The notes under the pieces were generated by a model. It was given only the letters and a program-made list of their open reading frames with translations. It did not search any database and was not told the DNA's origin. The translations under genes were made by a program, and so were the position numbers. Of a stretch of 64,000 bases of DNA, positions 23,263-34,925 are shown piece by piece. Numbering within the stretch: position 1 is the stretch's first letter; each line of letters begins with the position of its first letter. This DNA is from Aplectana chamaeleonis (taxonomy: Eukaryota; Nematoda; Chromadorea; Rhabditida; Cosmocercidae), in assembly GCA_029168955.1 (NCBI GenBank), contig JAPDOI010000010.1:965501-1029500 (forward strand), read 5' to 3'.

Positions 23263-23655
23263 GCTTAGGTCGCTATCCTACAACACGCACGTCTGGATTA
23301 TGTGCTGTTCGCTTGATTTCTTTTTGTAACATGATTCAGTTAGGCAAAACTGACGTTTTCGCCGGCTTTACTACGGGCCAATGAATCGAGCATATCTCGG
23401 CTTGGACTTGCCGGAACTTGATGAATTTCTAATATGTTATAGGACATCGTAAACCTCAACTTGAGCGCACATATGCTTGAGTTTTCAAAACAGTTTTCGA
23501 ATGAGGAACTCATTTACTAAGTCGTGGTATCAGTTTCAATTGAAGCTATTTCCTTAGAGACTCGCCATCGAAAATTCGTACTCGTGTCACTCCTTTGTCA
23601 TGTTTTCAAAACCATTGTGTAACATTGGGAAAAAAAATGTATTGTCCCATATTTT
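23258..23655 (-). repeat. Repeat X, right copy (inverted)
   Basis: Reverse-complement partner of 19911-20305. Read on the minus strand it begins near AAAAATATGGG and ends at CTAAGCTAAGTAACG, immediately followed by the RTE 3' half. Confidence 0.75.
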
Positions 23656-25310
23656 TTAAGATGAACTCGGAATGAGCTTGAACATTTTCGCACCTCTTAG
23701 AAATCTCATTTCGACGTGCATGTGGAATGGCTCCATGACGAATTTCAGAGGGATGAATCAAATATGCCGGGAAAAATAATTTTCTCGCAATGTTGTATGG
23801 TGTTTTAAAGGTCCTCTGATGGCGAACGAGTGGTACGGGTTTGGATTTTTCACGAGCCTGTTTTTTTTTTCGCCTCGTTTTGTAGTCGGTTTGATTTCTC
23901 TGTCACGTATGATTAACTGCCGTCGTATTGCATACGTCCGCTCTGAGTCCAGCTGCAGCTTTCGATCGCTGAACAGTTGCCAAAAAAAGCCATCCAACAT
24001 GCTGTGTCTCCTTGCCCATTTCAGATTTAGAAGGGTGTACGCCTATATGAGACAACCAAGATAACCAGGATTGGAAACTTTTTCAACTTCAAAAACGTCC
24101 ATCGTAAGAGCTCCAGTAACCATGTCAAACGCCAAATTATTTGTTATTCAGTAAATGTTTAAGAATGCAAGGAACTTGACATCTGCGAAACATTTCAACA
24201 AGAGTTTTCATAGGCGAGATTGGACACTCTATCCTCCATCACGGAAGTGGGGAATATTTCTGTTCACCGCGTGAGTGGGCGCGAGTACGCTTACACACAT
24301 GCACGCGGAGGAACAAAGTAAATTTGGCTTCAGAATAGAAAATAAACATCCCCCATTTTGAAGTGGAATTTACTGCTGTCAATCGCGTGCGTGAGCAGGC
24401 GTAAGCTGCGTCACGTTTTTCCCCACACTTTCTCTTCCCCGTTTTGCACTTACACGTGGAGGGATGCTAAATTTGCCTCCGAAATATACTATAGATGCAG
24501 ACACATGCCGTAGGCAGGACAAATGATTTCAACGTGTTCAATCAAAGAGTCGCCTCGTCCGCTTCCCAGGCATTATTGTCCTTATATTTGTTGCGCAATC
24601 TATTTTCAACGGAAATGACAAATGTTATTTATATGTCCAACAACCAGTTTACAGGAATATACCTTCGCTTTCTTTCATGCGTATACCTTATAATATCCAT
24701 AAATATACACATCATTCAAAAAACATCAAGAAAAAAGGAGTAGAGCAAAAGGAAAAGAGAATGAACACAGAATGACAGGTGCACTTCGGAACACCTCAAG
24801 GGAGGGGAATCGACAACAAGCCGTAAGTAAAAGAAAAATAACAAAGCGAACTAAAGAAAAAACAACAATGTGCAAAGAGACTCAAATACTCTACAGACTG
24901 CACTCATGATATGGTCAGCAATCAGATCATTCTTGATGGCGGTTTCATATGAAAGGCATTCGATAGCAATGCTCGGCTGCTTGTTTCGTCCATGATGCGC
25001 AGTTCTCAAAGGTATTCACCGGCGACAGAACTCACAACTCTTTTCCCGACTTTGAATGGAAGAAATTGTGGATAAGTTCGATGGGAAACGGAAATATTAT
25101 GGTCGAGTTCTTCTCCGCGCTGAAAACAGAAAACTTGATGGCCTTAAAATTGATAAAGATAATAAATGTGATAAGCCCTATGTAAGTGAACAGACGTACT
25201 GAAGCCCAACCAACGTTAGTGCAGAGAAACCTGGTTACGTCTTCTCTTTATCATCACACCGTTCATTGAAAATGGTTTGCCAGAAATAATGGTTTAATAA
25301 ATTGGGTAAA
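23656..25310. other. Unassigned AT-rich stretch
   Basis: No gene recognised. A loose direct repeat with CGTGAG, then GGCG, then CACACATGCACGCGGAGG lies at ~24265-24345 and again at ~24385-24470. The motif GCCGTAGGCAGG (~24507) matches one at ~6889. Confidence 0.4.
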
Positions 25311-25312
25311 CT

Positions 25313-25807
25313 GTGGAGAGCCTTAGTGAAAGGCCTCTAACAAAGGCGCTTTCACTAGTTTATTCTCATTTTCATCAGCTCAACTTGAAACCGTTGATGA
25401 CTAGTCTCGTGGTGGTAAAGGGTGAGAAATGTCAACCTTTCCAGCCAAGGAATGCGGCTAAAAATCGATATGCTGTTTATGCACTGTGGCGGTGGCTTGT
25501 CGAGTATGGACCCATCCTGAGCTTTGATACTGAGCCGGAGATAACTGTTATCTCATCTTCAACACGACACTTGTCATTATCCTTGGAGGTCAGCTGGGAG
25601 ACATCCGGCTGTTCCCTTGAAAACGAGTTAGATAGGAGCCGCTGTCCGCAAAACGAGCATAACGATAGAACGACAGAACTTCGCAACACGGTTAACCAGT
25701 TCATAGGCCAAATGTATAAGAAGGACAACGCTTTTCGCAATCTTAGCAACAAGGCTCATTCACGGCGTTGCTTTGATGTTCCAGAGGAAATCTATGTATG
25801 CACATAG
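25313..25807 (+). other. Open frame of unknown status (164 codons)
   Basis: The longest open stretch in this part of the window. The product is hydrophilic, without a signal peptide, membrane segment or motif I recognise, and a 91-codon frame overlaps it on the other strand. It has no visible splice context or neighbours that support a gene. It may be chance or a transposon remnant. Confidence 0.15.
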
Positions 25808-25945
25808 GGGGTCAGTGACAGTTACCCAAATCGATTCCAGACAGATTCTACGGGAGCAAGGGTCGCGGTGAACCTCCGCGAAAGTTGTGATGCGAGTCAT
25901 TCAAACTTCCGCTGCTATGCTGTGTCGAAAGCTAGTAGGGCTCGA

Positions 25946-26110
25946 AAGTGGCGTGCTCAACGTCATGAAGAAGGACACAGTCTAATCCGAGCGCGCGGAG
26001 CGTCGTGAAAAGTGAGTAGAGTTGAAGAGGAGCACACACAGCGTCGTGAAATGTCAAGGGGAAATAAGAGGAGCGCGCACAGCATCGTGAAAAGCGAAGA
26101 GTGTTCAAAA
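25946..26110 (+). repeat. Tandem repeat, period 40-41, four copies
   Basis: The core CGTCGTGAAA (with CGTCATGAAG and CATCGTGAAA variants) recurs at about 25960, 26000, 26041 and 26082, preceded by GGAGCRCGC and followed by a purine-rich part. Confidence 0.7.
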
Positions 26111-26659
26111 GCACAGACTTCTGGAAAAGGAGTATGGCGAAACACACTTTCTAGCCGTCTCTTACCTTTTGTCCGAAAAGACTTTGAGGTGAGGTAGGAA
26201 CCAAACGCAGCGCAGCGGTTCGAGTATTTTTGCCATTTCATTTTTTATTAATTGGAAGTAGTATGGATCGGTAAGTAACTCATGCAACAAAGCGCAACAA
26301 TGGTGGCTTTTAATTTCTGACGATTTTATTATGAGTGTTGAATTTTTTTGTATTTTGTTAGCCGCATGTCGTTCAACGAACTTTCAGAAAGGCCATAAAT
26401 CATAACTGCGCTTTGGTCGCGATCTACCTCTGCGTCTTTGGAGAAACCGTCACTGATAAAACTTTCGTGCTTCTTTAATAGGCGTTCGAGGGGAAGTATT
26501 GGACAAACTTCTACAATTACGCAGTGATATTACTCGCCGACATTGATCTAATACAAAAAACAACAAGAGAAGCGTATCACATATGTTGACGTATAAATTC
26601 CCCGCTGCTAGTTTTTACATATTTTTTTTTGAAGTTTCGACACTGCATCTTCAGTCGAG

Positions 26660-27080
26660 TGTGGCATACCGGCCCGTAGTAAACCCCCAGTGCGCTGAGA
26701 TGAGCTCACTGCATGCGGTCACCTTGTGCAGGGAGGCATGGCCGCATCAATCGAACCGTCACACGGTTGGCGATGGCTGGTCTCCTGTGGGTGGAAATAG
26801 TGGCCACACGGCTGGCTCGACGCACTTGTGGTGCGAAGAGGGTCACCTCAGCGCCTGCTGGCAGCTGTTGGGGCAAGGAGAAATAGCACAGGTTGCGCGA
26901 AGATCGCAGCGCGACGGTCATTTGAACCCCGTGAGTTGCCCTTGCAACTTACGGTTCTCGCATGACGGTCGTCACACTCCCCAGGATTGCGCTCCACATT
27001 CTCGTACAGTAACCCGAAATCAACGGCCATAACCAATTCATTCTGAGTGAGTGGATCTTCTGCGAGCGCAAAACAGCTGA
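26660..27080 (-). other. GC-rich island with possible spliced exons
   Basis: The GC content is well above its surroundings. On the minus strand a frame starting MAVDFGLLYENVERNPGE ends with a GTAAGT donor-like site near 26954. About 80 bases downstream an acceptor-like CCAACAG opens a frame beginning LPAGAEVTLFAP. I do not recognise the protein, and the pairing may be fortuitous. Confidence 0.15.
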
Positions 27081-27099
27081 TAGCAGCCGTATTTTTCAA

Positions 27100-28190
27100 T
27101 ATCAGTCTAGTAATTCATTCTTATAGTGCAAAGATGAGTTTTCTAGCATAAGAAATTGTTCTTATAACTATTTTGGTGTTTTCGTACCCATGCGTGGACT
27201 GTACTTGATGTGGGGAGGTTCCTTTGTTTTTTTCATTTTTTTTTTTTTCGGTAAACAGTTACTAGGGTTGTTTTTGCACTGTGTGATGGACACTGTGGAA
27301 CGTTAACCGTTCTGCAGTTTTCTGTTGCTTGCTAGACTCCTTTTTTGAAGCAAAACGTTTTATGGAGCTGTGAGGGCGTTCAAATATTCGGGTTTTCATT
27401 TTTCGGCCTATTTAGAAGCACGACATTCGAATATTTAGCAAAAAAGAAAATCATCCAAGAGTACTCTTGATTTAATTAGAATTCATTCGAAAATTCGTTC
27501 GATCACTGTTATAAAATATTCGAGTATTCGATTTGAATAGAGGTCAGGTTTTCGACATTATTAATTTGAAAACATTCAGAGGTCTTGTATGATGAATGCA
27601 TGCAATTGGATTACTTTATGAGGTCTCATTCGAAAAAGTTATTCTATCTTAATATTCATGTTTTCTTGCTGATCTTTGCTTAGCAGGGCTGCTGCCGCGG
27701 CTTGCTTGCTATACGGGGTACTAAAATTCCCTTAGTTGGCAAAACTTGTTTCTCCCAGGTAGACTTTTTTTCAGTTCAAGTGAACTCCTGTTTTCGATTC
27801 ACAGCGCGGAGCGGTAGCTTTTTCGTCGGAACCTCCTTATCACTAGTTATTTTTCACTGGTGATAATCGAATATTTCACTGGTGATATTTCTGCTGCTGA
27901 TAATCGAAATCCACAGGTCACTAGGGGTTTTCGAGAGTCTAACGATATGCTCCTCAAACTCTAAACGGCCCAAATTACGTGACTGGGCGAAATTTTAATA
28001 CGCCACACAATACCTGCACCCTTTCACACCAAGTATTAAAGTACTAGCATAATAAATTATGAAAAAACATTCCCCGTAGCGAAGATAGGAAATTCCACAT
28101 GTCGTTCATTGCCCTCTGCTCCATCTAACACATTTATTGCACAGTCAAGCACTATTTCGTAAAAGGCATGCATTACAATTTATTTGCAAA
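27100..28190. other. Unassigned AT-rich stretch
   Basis: No gene. A cluster of ATTCGAA/TTCGA motifs lies at ~27410-27545. A short tandem repeat with TTTCACTGGTGATA and GATAATCGAA lies at ~27852-27912. Confidence 0.4.
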
Positions 28191-28194
28191 AATA

Positions 28195-28272
28195 TCCGAC
28201 TTGACGAGAATCGAACTTGAGACACGCGCGCCCAATCCCTCGTCGGTAACCACTTGGCCATGCGTCGCATAC
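28195..28272 (-). repeat. tRNA-like sequence (SINE or tRNA pseudogene)
   Basis: Minus-strand sequence has an A-box-like TGGCCAAGTGG (28250-28260) and a B-box-like AAGTTCGATTCTC (28206-28218) about 40 bases apart, the internal RNA polymerase III promoter layout. The arms do not fold into a clean tRNA by eye, so a tRNA-derived SINE head or a decayed tRNA is more likely than a working tRNA. Confidence 0.45.
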
Positions 28273-28499
28273 CCCAACCCTCATGTCCACTCTTTGTGAC
28301 CACTGGCCTTTCTCATTGAGTGAGGGCCTCTCGCCTGCCATTGATCGCTCATCACTGTATCAGCCGATTGCACGGGGCCGATGATGCACCTCAACGCACA
28401 GCCGTCTTGTCATCTCAGCGCGGAAGGGTTGTTTACTACTCAGATACTCGCGGCTTAGTAAGGCAGCACGAGGGATTACTAACGCATTTACTCGTCGAG

Positions 28500-28740
28500 G
28501 TGTAAGCCCCTTTCGTTCCCCCAACTGCTGCCCAGGGCAGCACGTTTGTGTTCTCTTGCTCCGCTCACTGCCCCAACTGCTGCTCGTATAGTTGCCCCAC
28601 CTGCTCCAGTCGTCGCCCCAACTGCTGCTCTTCATTGTGGCCCCAACTGCTGCTCCTCATTGTGGCCCCAACTGCTGCTCTTCTCTCCCCAGCTGCTGCT
28701 CTTCATTGTGGCCCCAACTGCTGCTCTTCATTTATGATCT
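28500..28740 (+). repeat. CCCCAACTGCTGCTC tandem repeat
   Basis: CCCCAACTGCTGCTC (or a close variant) recurs at least seven times, and in the second half the unit is about 30 bases with TTCATTGTGG between copies. It starts beside a GCAGCACG motif and belongs with the CACGTG/GCAGC-rich repeats at 31.3, 31.7, 47.7 and 48.2-48.6 kb. Confidence 0.7.
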
Positions 28741-28895
28741 TTCCTTTCTTTCTCATAATCCTTCTCCCGCAGGAGATATGTCGAGCTCAGCATCAGTGCT
28801 GGGTCGACCAATCAAAAATAGAGACCTCATTGAGGCTCATTCATATCTACAACGGCTTATTTATCCTTGATTATATCCTTTGATCTTCGCTACAG

Positions 28896-29002
28896 CTGAT
28901 GGAAATGATGCTGCCACTACGGGCCTTCACATGCCCACCCTAGGCGGCCTCGTATCTGGCACGAGTTTTGAGGAGCCGTTCAACACAGGCCTCGGTCAGT
29001 AG
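28896..29002 (+). CDS. Possible terminal exon of an unknown protein
   Basis: After an acceptor-like CGCTACAG the frame reads GNDAATTGLHMPTLGGLV, then SGTSFEEPFNTGLGQ and a TAG stop. The composition is protein-like and the acceptor is well placed. An upstream open piece after another acceptor (CTCCCGCAG at ~28770, DMSSSASVLGRPIKNRDLIE) might be the preceding exon, but I see no good donor for it. No family is recognised. Confidence 0.25.
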
Positions 29003-29204
29003 TGATTGTGAGTCTCCAAAAACATTTCTTGACACAAAATTTCTCTATACCTTGAACAATAATTGATTTTCACTCAGTTTGTGGGACTGTAGAGATGTGA
29101 ATTAGGCGTGATAACATGTTTCTCTCATTTTGAAAAACGATTTATTTATTTATTTTGTATCAATACACTACATAAGGTGAACGTGAAAAAACGGGCGTAG
29201 AGTA

Positions 29205-29400
29205 TGATACAGCAGAAAAACAAATTGAAAAAATACCACGCAAGACGAATACTCGAAGCTTTGCGTTTGAAAGCAGGAAAAGAACTGGGTACATTCTCCA
29301 AATTTAATTTCAAGGAGACGAATGCTGATCCAGCCCTACATGTGAAACTGTTTAATCTGAGATTAGTTTTGAGACCCCATACCAATTTTCTCAGACTTTC
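29205..29400 (-). pseudogene. Decayed LINE ORF2 C-terminus
   Basis: The minus strand reads SFTCRAGSAFVSLKLNLENV, then PSSFPAFKRK. The R-A-G, then L-P/L-N, then F-K-R-K arrangement is typical of the last part of CR1/Jockey-type ORF2 proteins. No RT blocks remain next to it. Confidence 0.35.
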
Positions 29401-29409
29401 CACGTGTAG

Positions 29410-30740
29410 AATTATGACTTTCTTTGTAAAAAATAGTTATATTCACATATTCCAAGAATAAGTTCCCCTCAAAGATATATTTGAGTCGCTGAAATTAGCA
29501 CTGTTTAGAGGAACTCTCAGGGTTGAACAGAATTCAAATATCAGAGTATTCATCATTTATTGAATGGTGGTTTCTTCTCTTCAAAAAACAACGATTTTAG
29601 AATTTCTTGAACATTTTTCTTATTTCTAAATTATTACCCTGGACATTTTTCGGAAGAGTTTGAATTATTATTTTCATTGAAAGGTTGTTTTGAAAGTTGT
29701 CGGCTTTGAATTCTGTAGGCATTGTGCTTTTCAGGAAGAAAGGTATGTATTCCCAATTTCGCCTAATTTTCGGCAAACCATCGGCGCTCAGCATTTTAAA
29801 AATACAAGTTTTTGTCATTAAACCGAAACAATTGGTTTTTCTATCAAAAATGCGAGTAAAGTTTGAGTTCAAGGAAACGCATTTCAGAGTGAGAAGGTGA
29901 TTTTTTAAAATTTTCCGTTTACATCTTTAAGATTTAAAAAAAAAACAAATTGTAGCAAATCTGAAAGAACAAGCTAAAAAAATCGTTCTAAATGAGCCGG
30001 ACGTCTCTCGATTTTTTAGCCGGTTTTACACAACCACCATCCAATGAGAAGAACGACTCATCCTTTTTTCCAGAACGATTCATCTGTTTTTTAGCCAAGC
30101 TGAACCGTTTAAATTGCTCGCAAAGAACTTCTTTTCTCGAGTGTGCCATTTTAAACTTTAAATTGACATTTTCTTCAGAGTGAAACGACGTTTAATTTGA
30201 TAATCAGTGAAATACCAAAAGTTTTTTGAAGACTTGATGCAACGAAAATGTGAATCTTGCATAAAAGTACCACGTGTGAGAGGACGCGCGCTGATAAAAA
30301 TGAGATCCCGCGCGCAAATCATTAGCCGCCACCGCGCGTTTAGCCTAAGATTGGAGTCATAGAAAGGCGACCAGTTGGAGATGAAATGAAAGTGTTGAAA
30401 AATGGCTTCGAGCAGTTGGCGGTTAGTAGCGTCAGGTCGCGGCGATTTTGCGATTGGATGGCAGCGTGTCTTGGTCGACGGCGCCTGGTCTTTAACTCGA
30501 AGACAAACTGGCATTGAATTGACAAACCTTTGCTGCAGATTCGTGAGGAGATATCGTTTGACTTCAACTCCCTCTATTGTTTTGCGAGCAACAGATGTTG
30601 GTACAGTCGACCTGATAACAGGACTGTCGAAAAAGTGTACAGCGGGGAAGGTATGCGAAAATCATTTCGATGCACTCACTGATCCAGAAATATGAAAACA
30701 CCAGCAATGTCAGAAAAACGGCTACAAACGAACATAAAAA
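29410..30740. other. Unassigned stretch
   Basis: No gene recognised. Open frames up to 118 codons (30158-30514, minus) are without motifs. 30280-30540 is GC-richer than its surroundings. Confidence 0.35.
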
Positions 30741-30745
30741 GACCT

Positions 30746-31012
30746 GTGCGGCCCTAAACCTGAGTGTTCCGCTCACGCCACGCCCACTCCTTTCAACCGG
30801 TTCCGATCCGTAAACTACTGAAAACCCGGCCTTAGGGGTAACAACATACATCCAGGAGGTTACAATCCACTTCGCTCAATAAAACTTACCCCATTTGATA
30901 ATCGGTTGCCTTCTTATAGTCGTGGGTCACTTCAGTCAGACACTTTATCGGTAGCCGTTGAGGAAGTGGGCGTGGCGTGAGCGGACATTCAAGTTGGGAC
31001 CGTATAGCTATT
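30746..31012. mobile_element. MITE-like inverted repeat (CCGCTCACGCCACGCCCAC ends)
   Basis: 30746-30799 and 30956-31012 are inverted copies sharing CCGCTCACGCCACGCCCAC. Weaker similarity continues inward to about 30833 and 30925. No coding capacity. No confident target duplication. Confidence 0.6.
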
Positions 31013-31184
31013 TTGTGATCGTTCTTAGCCGTTTTTCGGCACTATTGATGCATTGAGCCCCAGGTCTTTCGATTTACGTTGAAACCCGAAGTGTTTTGAT
31101 CGTGGGCACTGCCTTCAAGGTATTCCATGTGATAGGGCTGGAGATCGATTGGTTGTGTTAACTCAGTACAACTTCCCAGGAAGT

Positions 31185-31805
31185 GGGCATGTTCATGTTC
31201 TTAAAAAGGAAGAACTCTCCATGTGAATCATGAGTATGGTCGTAGTTACCTACGGAAGCACTTTGAGCAGTGTTACCACACTAAGCTGGCCACAACACAG
31301 AGCAGCAGCTGGGGCGACAATCGGAGAAGGAGGGCAGCACGTGCTTCTCGAGCAGCAGCTCGTCCCCTTGTGCTGCTCTCGCTATTCTAGTAAAAGTGAG
31401 AGATAGTTGCGCTCCTTGACAGCCCACGATCGTCTGAGATGAAGATTAATCGATTGCTTAGATTCCATACACCTTGCTTGGGGGAGAAAAGAGAATTGGT
31501 GAATTGACATACAACTAATCAGATGTCTATATGTGCATGCTCAAAACAAAGAAGTCCCCATGCTGATTGTAAATATGCTCGTAGCTGTCCAAACGGACCA
31601 CTTTGAGCAGTGTTACCACACTAAGCTGGCCACAACACAGAGCAGCAGCTGGGGCGAAAAATGGAGGACGAGGGCAACACGTGCTAGTAAGAGCAGCACA
31701 AGGGCAGCACGTGCTGCTCGAGCAGCAGTTCTTCCTCTCGTGCTGCCCTTGCTATCCTCGTCGAGGTGAAAGCCTATTGTGCTCCATTACGACCCCGAGA
31801 TCCTC
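31185..31805 (+). repeat. 340-bp tandem duplication with CACGTG-rich core
   Basis: Two copies, 31185-31465 and 31525-31805, share long identical stretches (for instance CTTTGAGCAGTGTTACCACA at 31261 and 31601). Each contains a GCAGC/CACGTG-rich palindromic core; the second also reads GCAGCACGTGCTGC. Confidence 0.8.
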
Positions 31806-32401
31806 TGAGTACGGGCCCGTACTTCTTCCATTCAGCTCTTTCTTTGCTTCCAGCTTGATAGAATACTTTGGATTTTCATGCCTTCATTTGAAGAAATTCT
31901 TCAGAAACGATTGAGTGTAGTGGAACGTTTCTACTGTTTTCCATTCTGACATTGCCGTCTATTGACAGAACACTACCAAGAATAACAAAAAAGTACTAAC
32001 TAATGTATGAATAACTAACTATATAACTATACGGTTGATCCCACAGTTTTGCAGCTGGAACTGATTTGATTAGGCGGAAGATACCAAAGTTACAGATGAA
32101 AAAATTAGTCAAGAGCGAGAATCACGCTTCAGTGAGAAATTCGACTTATGTTATAAACTAGCACTCTGATAGATAAGAAGGCCAATCAACTTTGACAGCT
32201 TTGGTAAGTTGCCAGTAATTCCCAGAAACAGTAAAACAGCCGAAATGTGCTCTCCGAACTGCAGGAAACTTCGTGGAGGAGAAGCGTCTGAGGAGGAAGT
32301 TGCGTCGGCAGCTTCAAAGTGACCGCGAGCGAGAGTGGACGTGTAGAGCTAAGGAGTTCGAGAAGGCTTGGAAGTAGAAGAATCCGAGGAGAACCTACAA
32401 G

Positions 32402-33624
32402 TTGCTGCGACAGTATAGCGGGAAGTTTGAAAGATGTTCTCCTGTCTTGAACATTACCAATGGAGTTGCAGTTGGTGATGCGACGCTGCCACTATGGAAG
32501 GATTACTTCAGTTCACTACTGAATCGTCCAGCGCCATCAGTACCTGAGCTCCCACATGTTCAGAGAGCACACTACGATGTCAGTGACGAACCGCCGACTG
32601 AGTCTGAAGTTTTGAATTGTGTCCGGGAAATGAAGAATGGAAAGGCAGGTGAAGATGACAACATCACTGCTGTAATGCTGAAAGCACTTCCTCCGTCTGG
32701 TATTCGTGAGATGACCAACACCATCCTTGCCATATGGATGAGCCAAAGGATACCCGGTTCGTGGAGACATGCGATCATCGTACCTCTTTACAAGAACTTT
32801 CCGTCACGGATCCTAAGAACTACAGAGGAATCTCTCGACTTCGTGTAATGTACAAGGTTTTGGAACGTATCATTCTCGAGCGACTTATCAAACATCGTGA
32901 AGGAACGACTAGAGATGAGCAAGCCGGTTTTCGACCTGGAAGATCGACCATCGACCGAGTGTTCGTCGTGAGAAGAGTAATTGAATGGTGGCAGCGGTAT
33001 TCGAAGCCATTACAGCTCGCTTTTTTGGACTTTGAAGCCGCGTTCGACTCTAATCATCGTGATCGATTGCTCAATGCTCTGCGAGCAGATGGAGTCCCGG
33101 AAAAGTATGTTCGGTTAATCGAGGACATGAACAGAGGAACAACAGCGGCACTTCGTACACCTGTCGAATTTACGTCAGCTTTCGAGGTGAAAACAGGAAT
33201 AAGGAAAGAAGCCGTAGCAGTACCTTATCTTTTCAACCTCGCCGTTGATGACATCATGCGTAGAGTTGCAGAACAGTTTCCTGCGGATGTGATCCTAACA
33301 CCATCAGGACGCTCCCTTGTCGACCTGGAGTACGCCGATGACATTGTGTTATTCGCTGAAAACAACGCTAAACTAAAAAGGATTGTGAACCTCGATTTGG
33401 AGTATGCCGCAGCCTATAGACTTCGTCTTCGTCCCGACAAATGCAAGCAGATGTGGGTCTCTCAGAGGCCTTCAACGGGAGTTTGTGTGGGTGGACAACG
33501 TATCGAACTGGTGGACGATTTCTGTTATTTGGGCTGTTTGCTGAAGAACGATGTTAATCGAGGACATGAACAGAGGATATTCGACAACGATGTACGAAGG
33601 CTACGTCCGCATTCAATTCTCTAA
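32402..33624 (+). pseudogene. BDDF-type RTE reverse transcriptase
   Basis: One indel near 32800 splits the domain. The first frame reads LLRQYSGKFERCSPVLN and NGKAGEDDNITAVMLKALPP, then SWRHAIIVPLYK. The second reads YRGISRLRVMYKVLERI, DEQAGFRPGRST, LAFLDFEAAFDS (first catalytic Asp), [17 protein letters not shown] where GVRQGA is expected (damaged), [15 protein letters not shown] (catalytic Asp pair intact) and FCYLGCLLKN. A partial duplication of earlier RT sequence (NRGHEQR) then breaks the frame. Confidence 0.85.
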
Positions 33625-34200
33625 CCAAGTGTTTGTGGTCTACCCCCATCGCGAAGGAAGTCAAGTTATGCTTCTACCTATCCGCTAGTCGCCCTATCAT
33701 GATGTACGGATGGGAGACGTGGGCAGTACCGAAGACGCAGATGGAAAGGTTCGATTGCACGGAGAGGAAGCTTTTTAGGCGTTTGCTTGGATATTTCTGG
33801 CTGCGTGTATGCCGTAACGAAGATCTTCACAAGGAAATCGACGCAGTACATCAACGCTTGACACGAGGGAGGTGCCGGCATCTCCTACCGCCATCTCAAG
33901 CAGCAATGGAAAGTCGACTTTGACTGCTCGGGCATATGCTGAGAAGAACGCCGGATCGTCTCATAGAGCACGCTCTAAGAATGCTTCTAAATCCTGTCTG
34001 GAAACGGCCACCTGGGCGTAGGCGAAAATTGTGGACGGATGTGGTTAAAAAGGATTTGAAGTCACTCGGCATCGAAAGATAGTTCAGGCGCAATGTTTCG
34101 TTTCGCAGGAAATGGAATAGTGACAGCTGGATGGAATGTGTTCAAAATGTGTCTGAAGACCGTGAAAAAAAAACACGACTGACTACTAGAACAGCACACC
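33625..34200 (+). pseudogene. BDDF-type RTE C-terminal region
   Basis: Reads LWSTPIAKEVKLCFYLSASR, PIMMYGWETWAVPKTQMER, CTERKLFRRLLGYFW and [18 protein letters not shown], then in another frame [26 protein letters not shown] and [13 protein letters not shown]. These are the standard blocks after the RT in this RTE type. Confidence 0.8.
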
Positions 34201-34323
34201 TCGGTGTAGATGCGGAATGACAGTGTCAGGCGAAAACCAACCGATTAAGTCAAGTAAGTCAGCAAAACAGCCTGAACTAAACATACGGAACAGTAGTTTT
34301 TTTTTCAATCTTCAAAATGAATT

Positions 34324-34656
34324 TCAGAGGCCATCAAAATACATTAACAGTGGAAAAAGCAGTGCTTTCAAACGGTTTTGCACACTTCTCCAAAAAAAAG
34401 CATCGAGTATTTTGAAAAGTGCGCTGGGTCGAGTGGCAGGAAGCTTTGGCATCAGCCCAAATTCAGCGTCGCTGATGTTATCAATCCCTTCAATCGCTAT
34501 AGGTTTTTCTACAGTCTGTATTGAGGATTGCCGAGCTACGACACAATAGCTAATCCATCGCCCCGTTACTTCATCTTCATGTCTCAAGAACAATGCACGT
34601 AGACTAACAAAACGAATAACGATTATGCATTGTCTAACAAAAGCTCGCACGCACAA
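34324..34656 (-). other. Open frame of unknown status
   Basis: A 110-codon minus-strand frame whose middle (VEKPIAIEGIDNISDAEF, then GLMPKLPATRP) looks protein-like, followed by SALFKILDAFFWRSVQNRL. A frame of equal length overlaps on the plus strand. It could be an exon of the unidentified minus-strand gene at 35.4-36.3 kb, or chance. Confidence 0.2.
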
Positions 34657-34925
34657 AACTTCTACAAGACAGTTCCAATAACATTAACAAATGCAAAACT
34701 AACAATTAATTAACGAAAGTATAAGTGTCTATAACAAAAAATAAACAGCAGATAATGAACGACTGGCTTAAAAAATCTAGCCTGCGTTCTGATTATTGTC
34801 AAACAAAATGTTTCAAAGTTCGTCGCAGCGTAAAGTCTTTACACGATCTGAACACTGGTCACAAAGAGATATCAAATGGTATTGATAGCATCAAGCTGCC
34901 GCGCCACGATGAGAGTATAAATCCT

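Larger units (their letters stand above)
32270..34262 (+). mobile_element. BDDF-type RTE LINE, 5'-truncated, broken
   Basis: RT to 3' end of an RTE-type element, in several frames. The 3' end has the CCAACCGATT, then GTCAAGTAAGTCA tail that is also found at the end of the copy at 41.9-43.0 kb. The endonuclease is missing. The start near 32270 is approximate. Confidence 0.85.

Noticed and set aside
26583..27032. 149-codon plus-strand open frame
   Set aside because: It lies over a GC-rich island where frames stay open by composition. Minus-strand splice-like signals fit slightly better, and neither is convincing.
28500..28740. CRISPR-like regularly spaced repeats
   Set aside because: Repeat and spacer both belong to a short degenerate tandem unit in a eukaryotic context, and there are no unique spacers.
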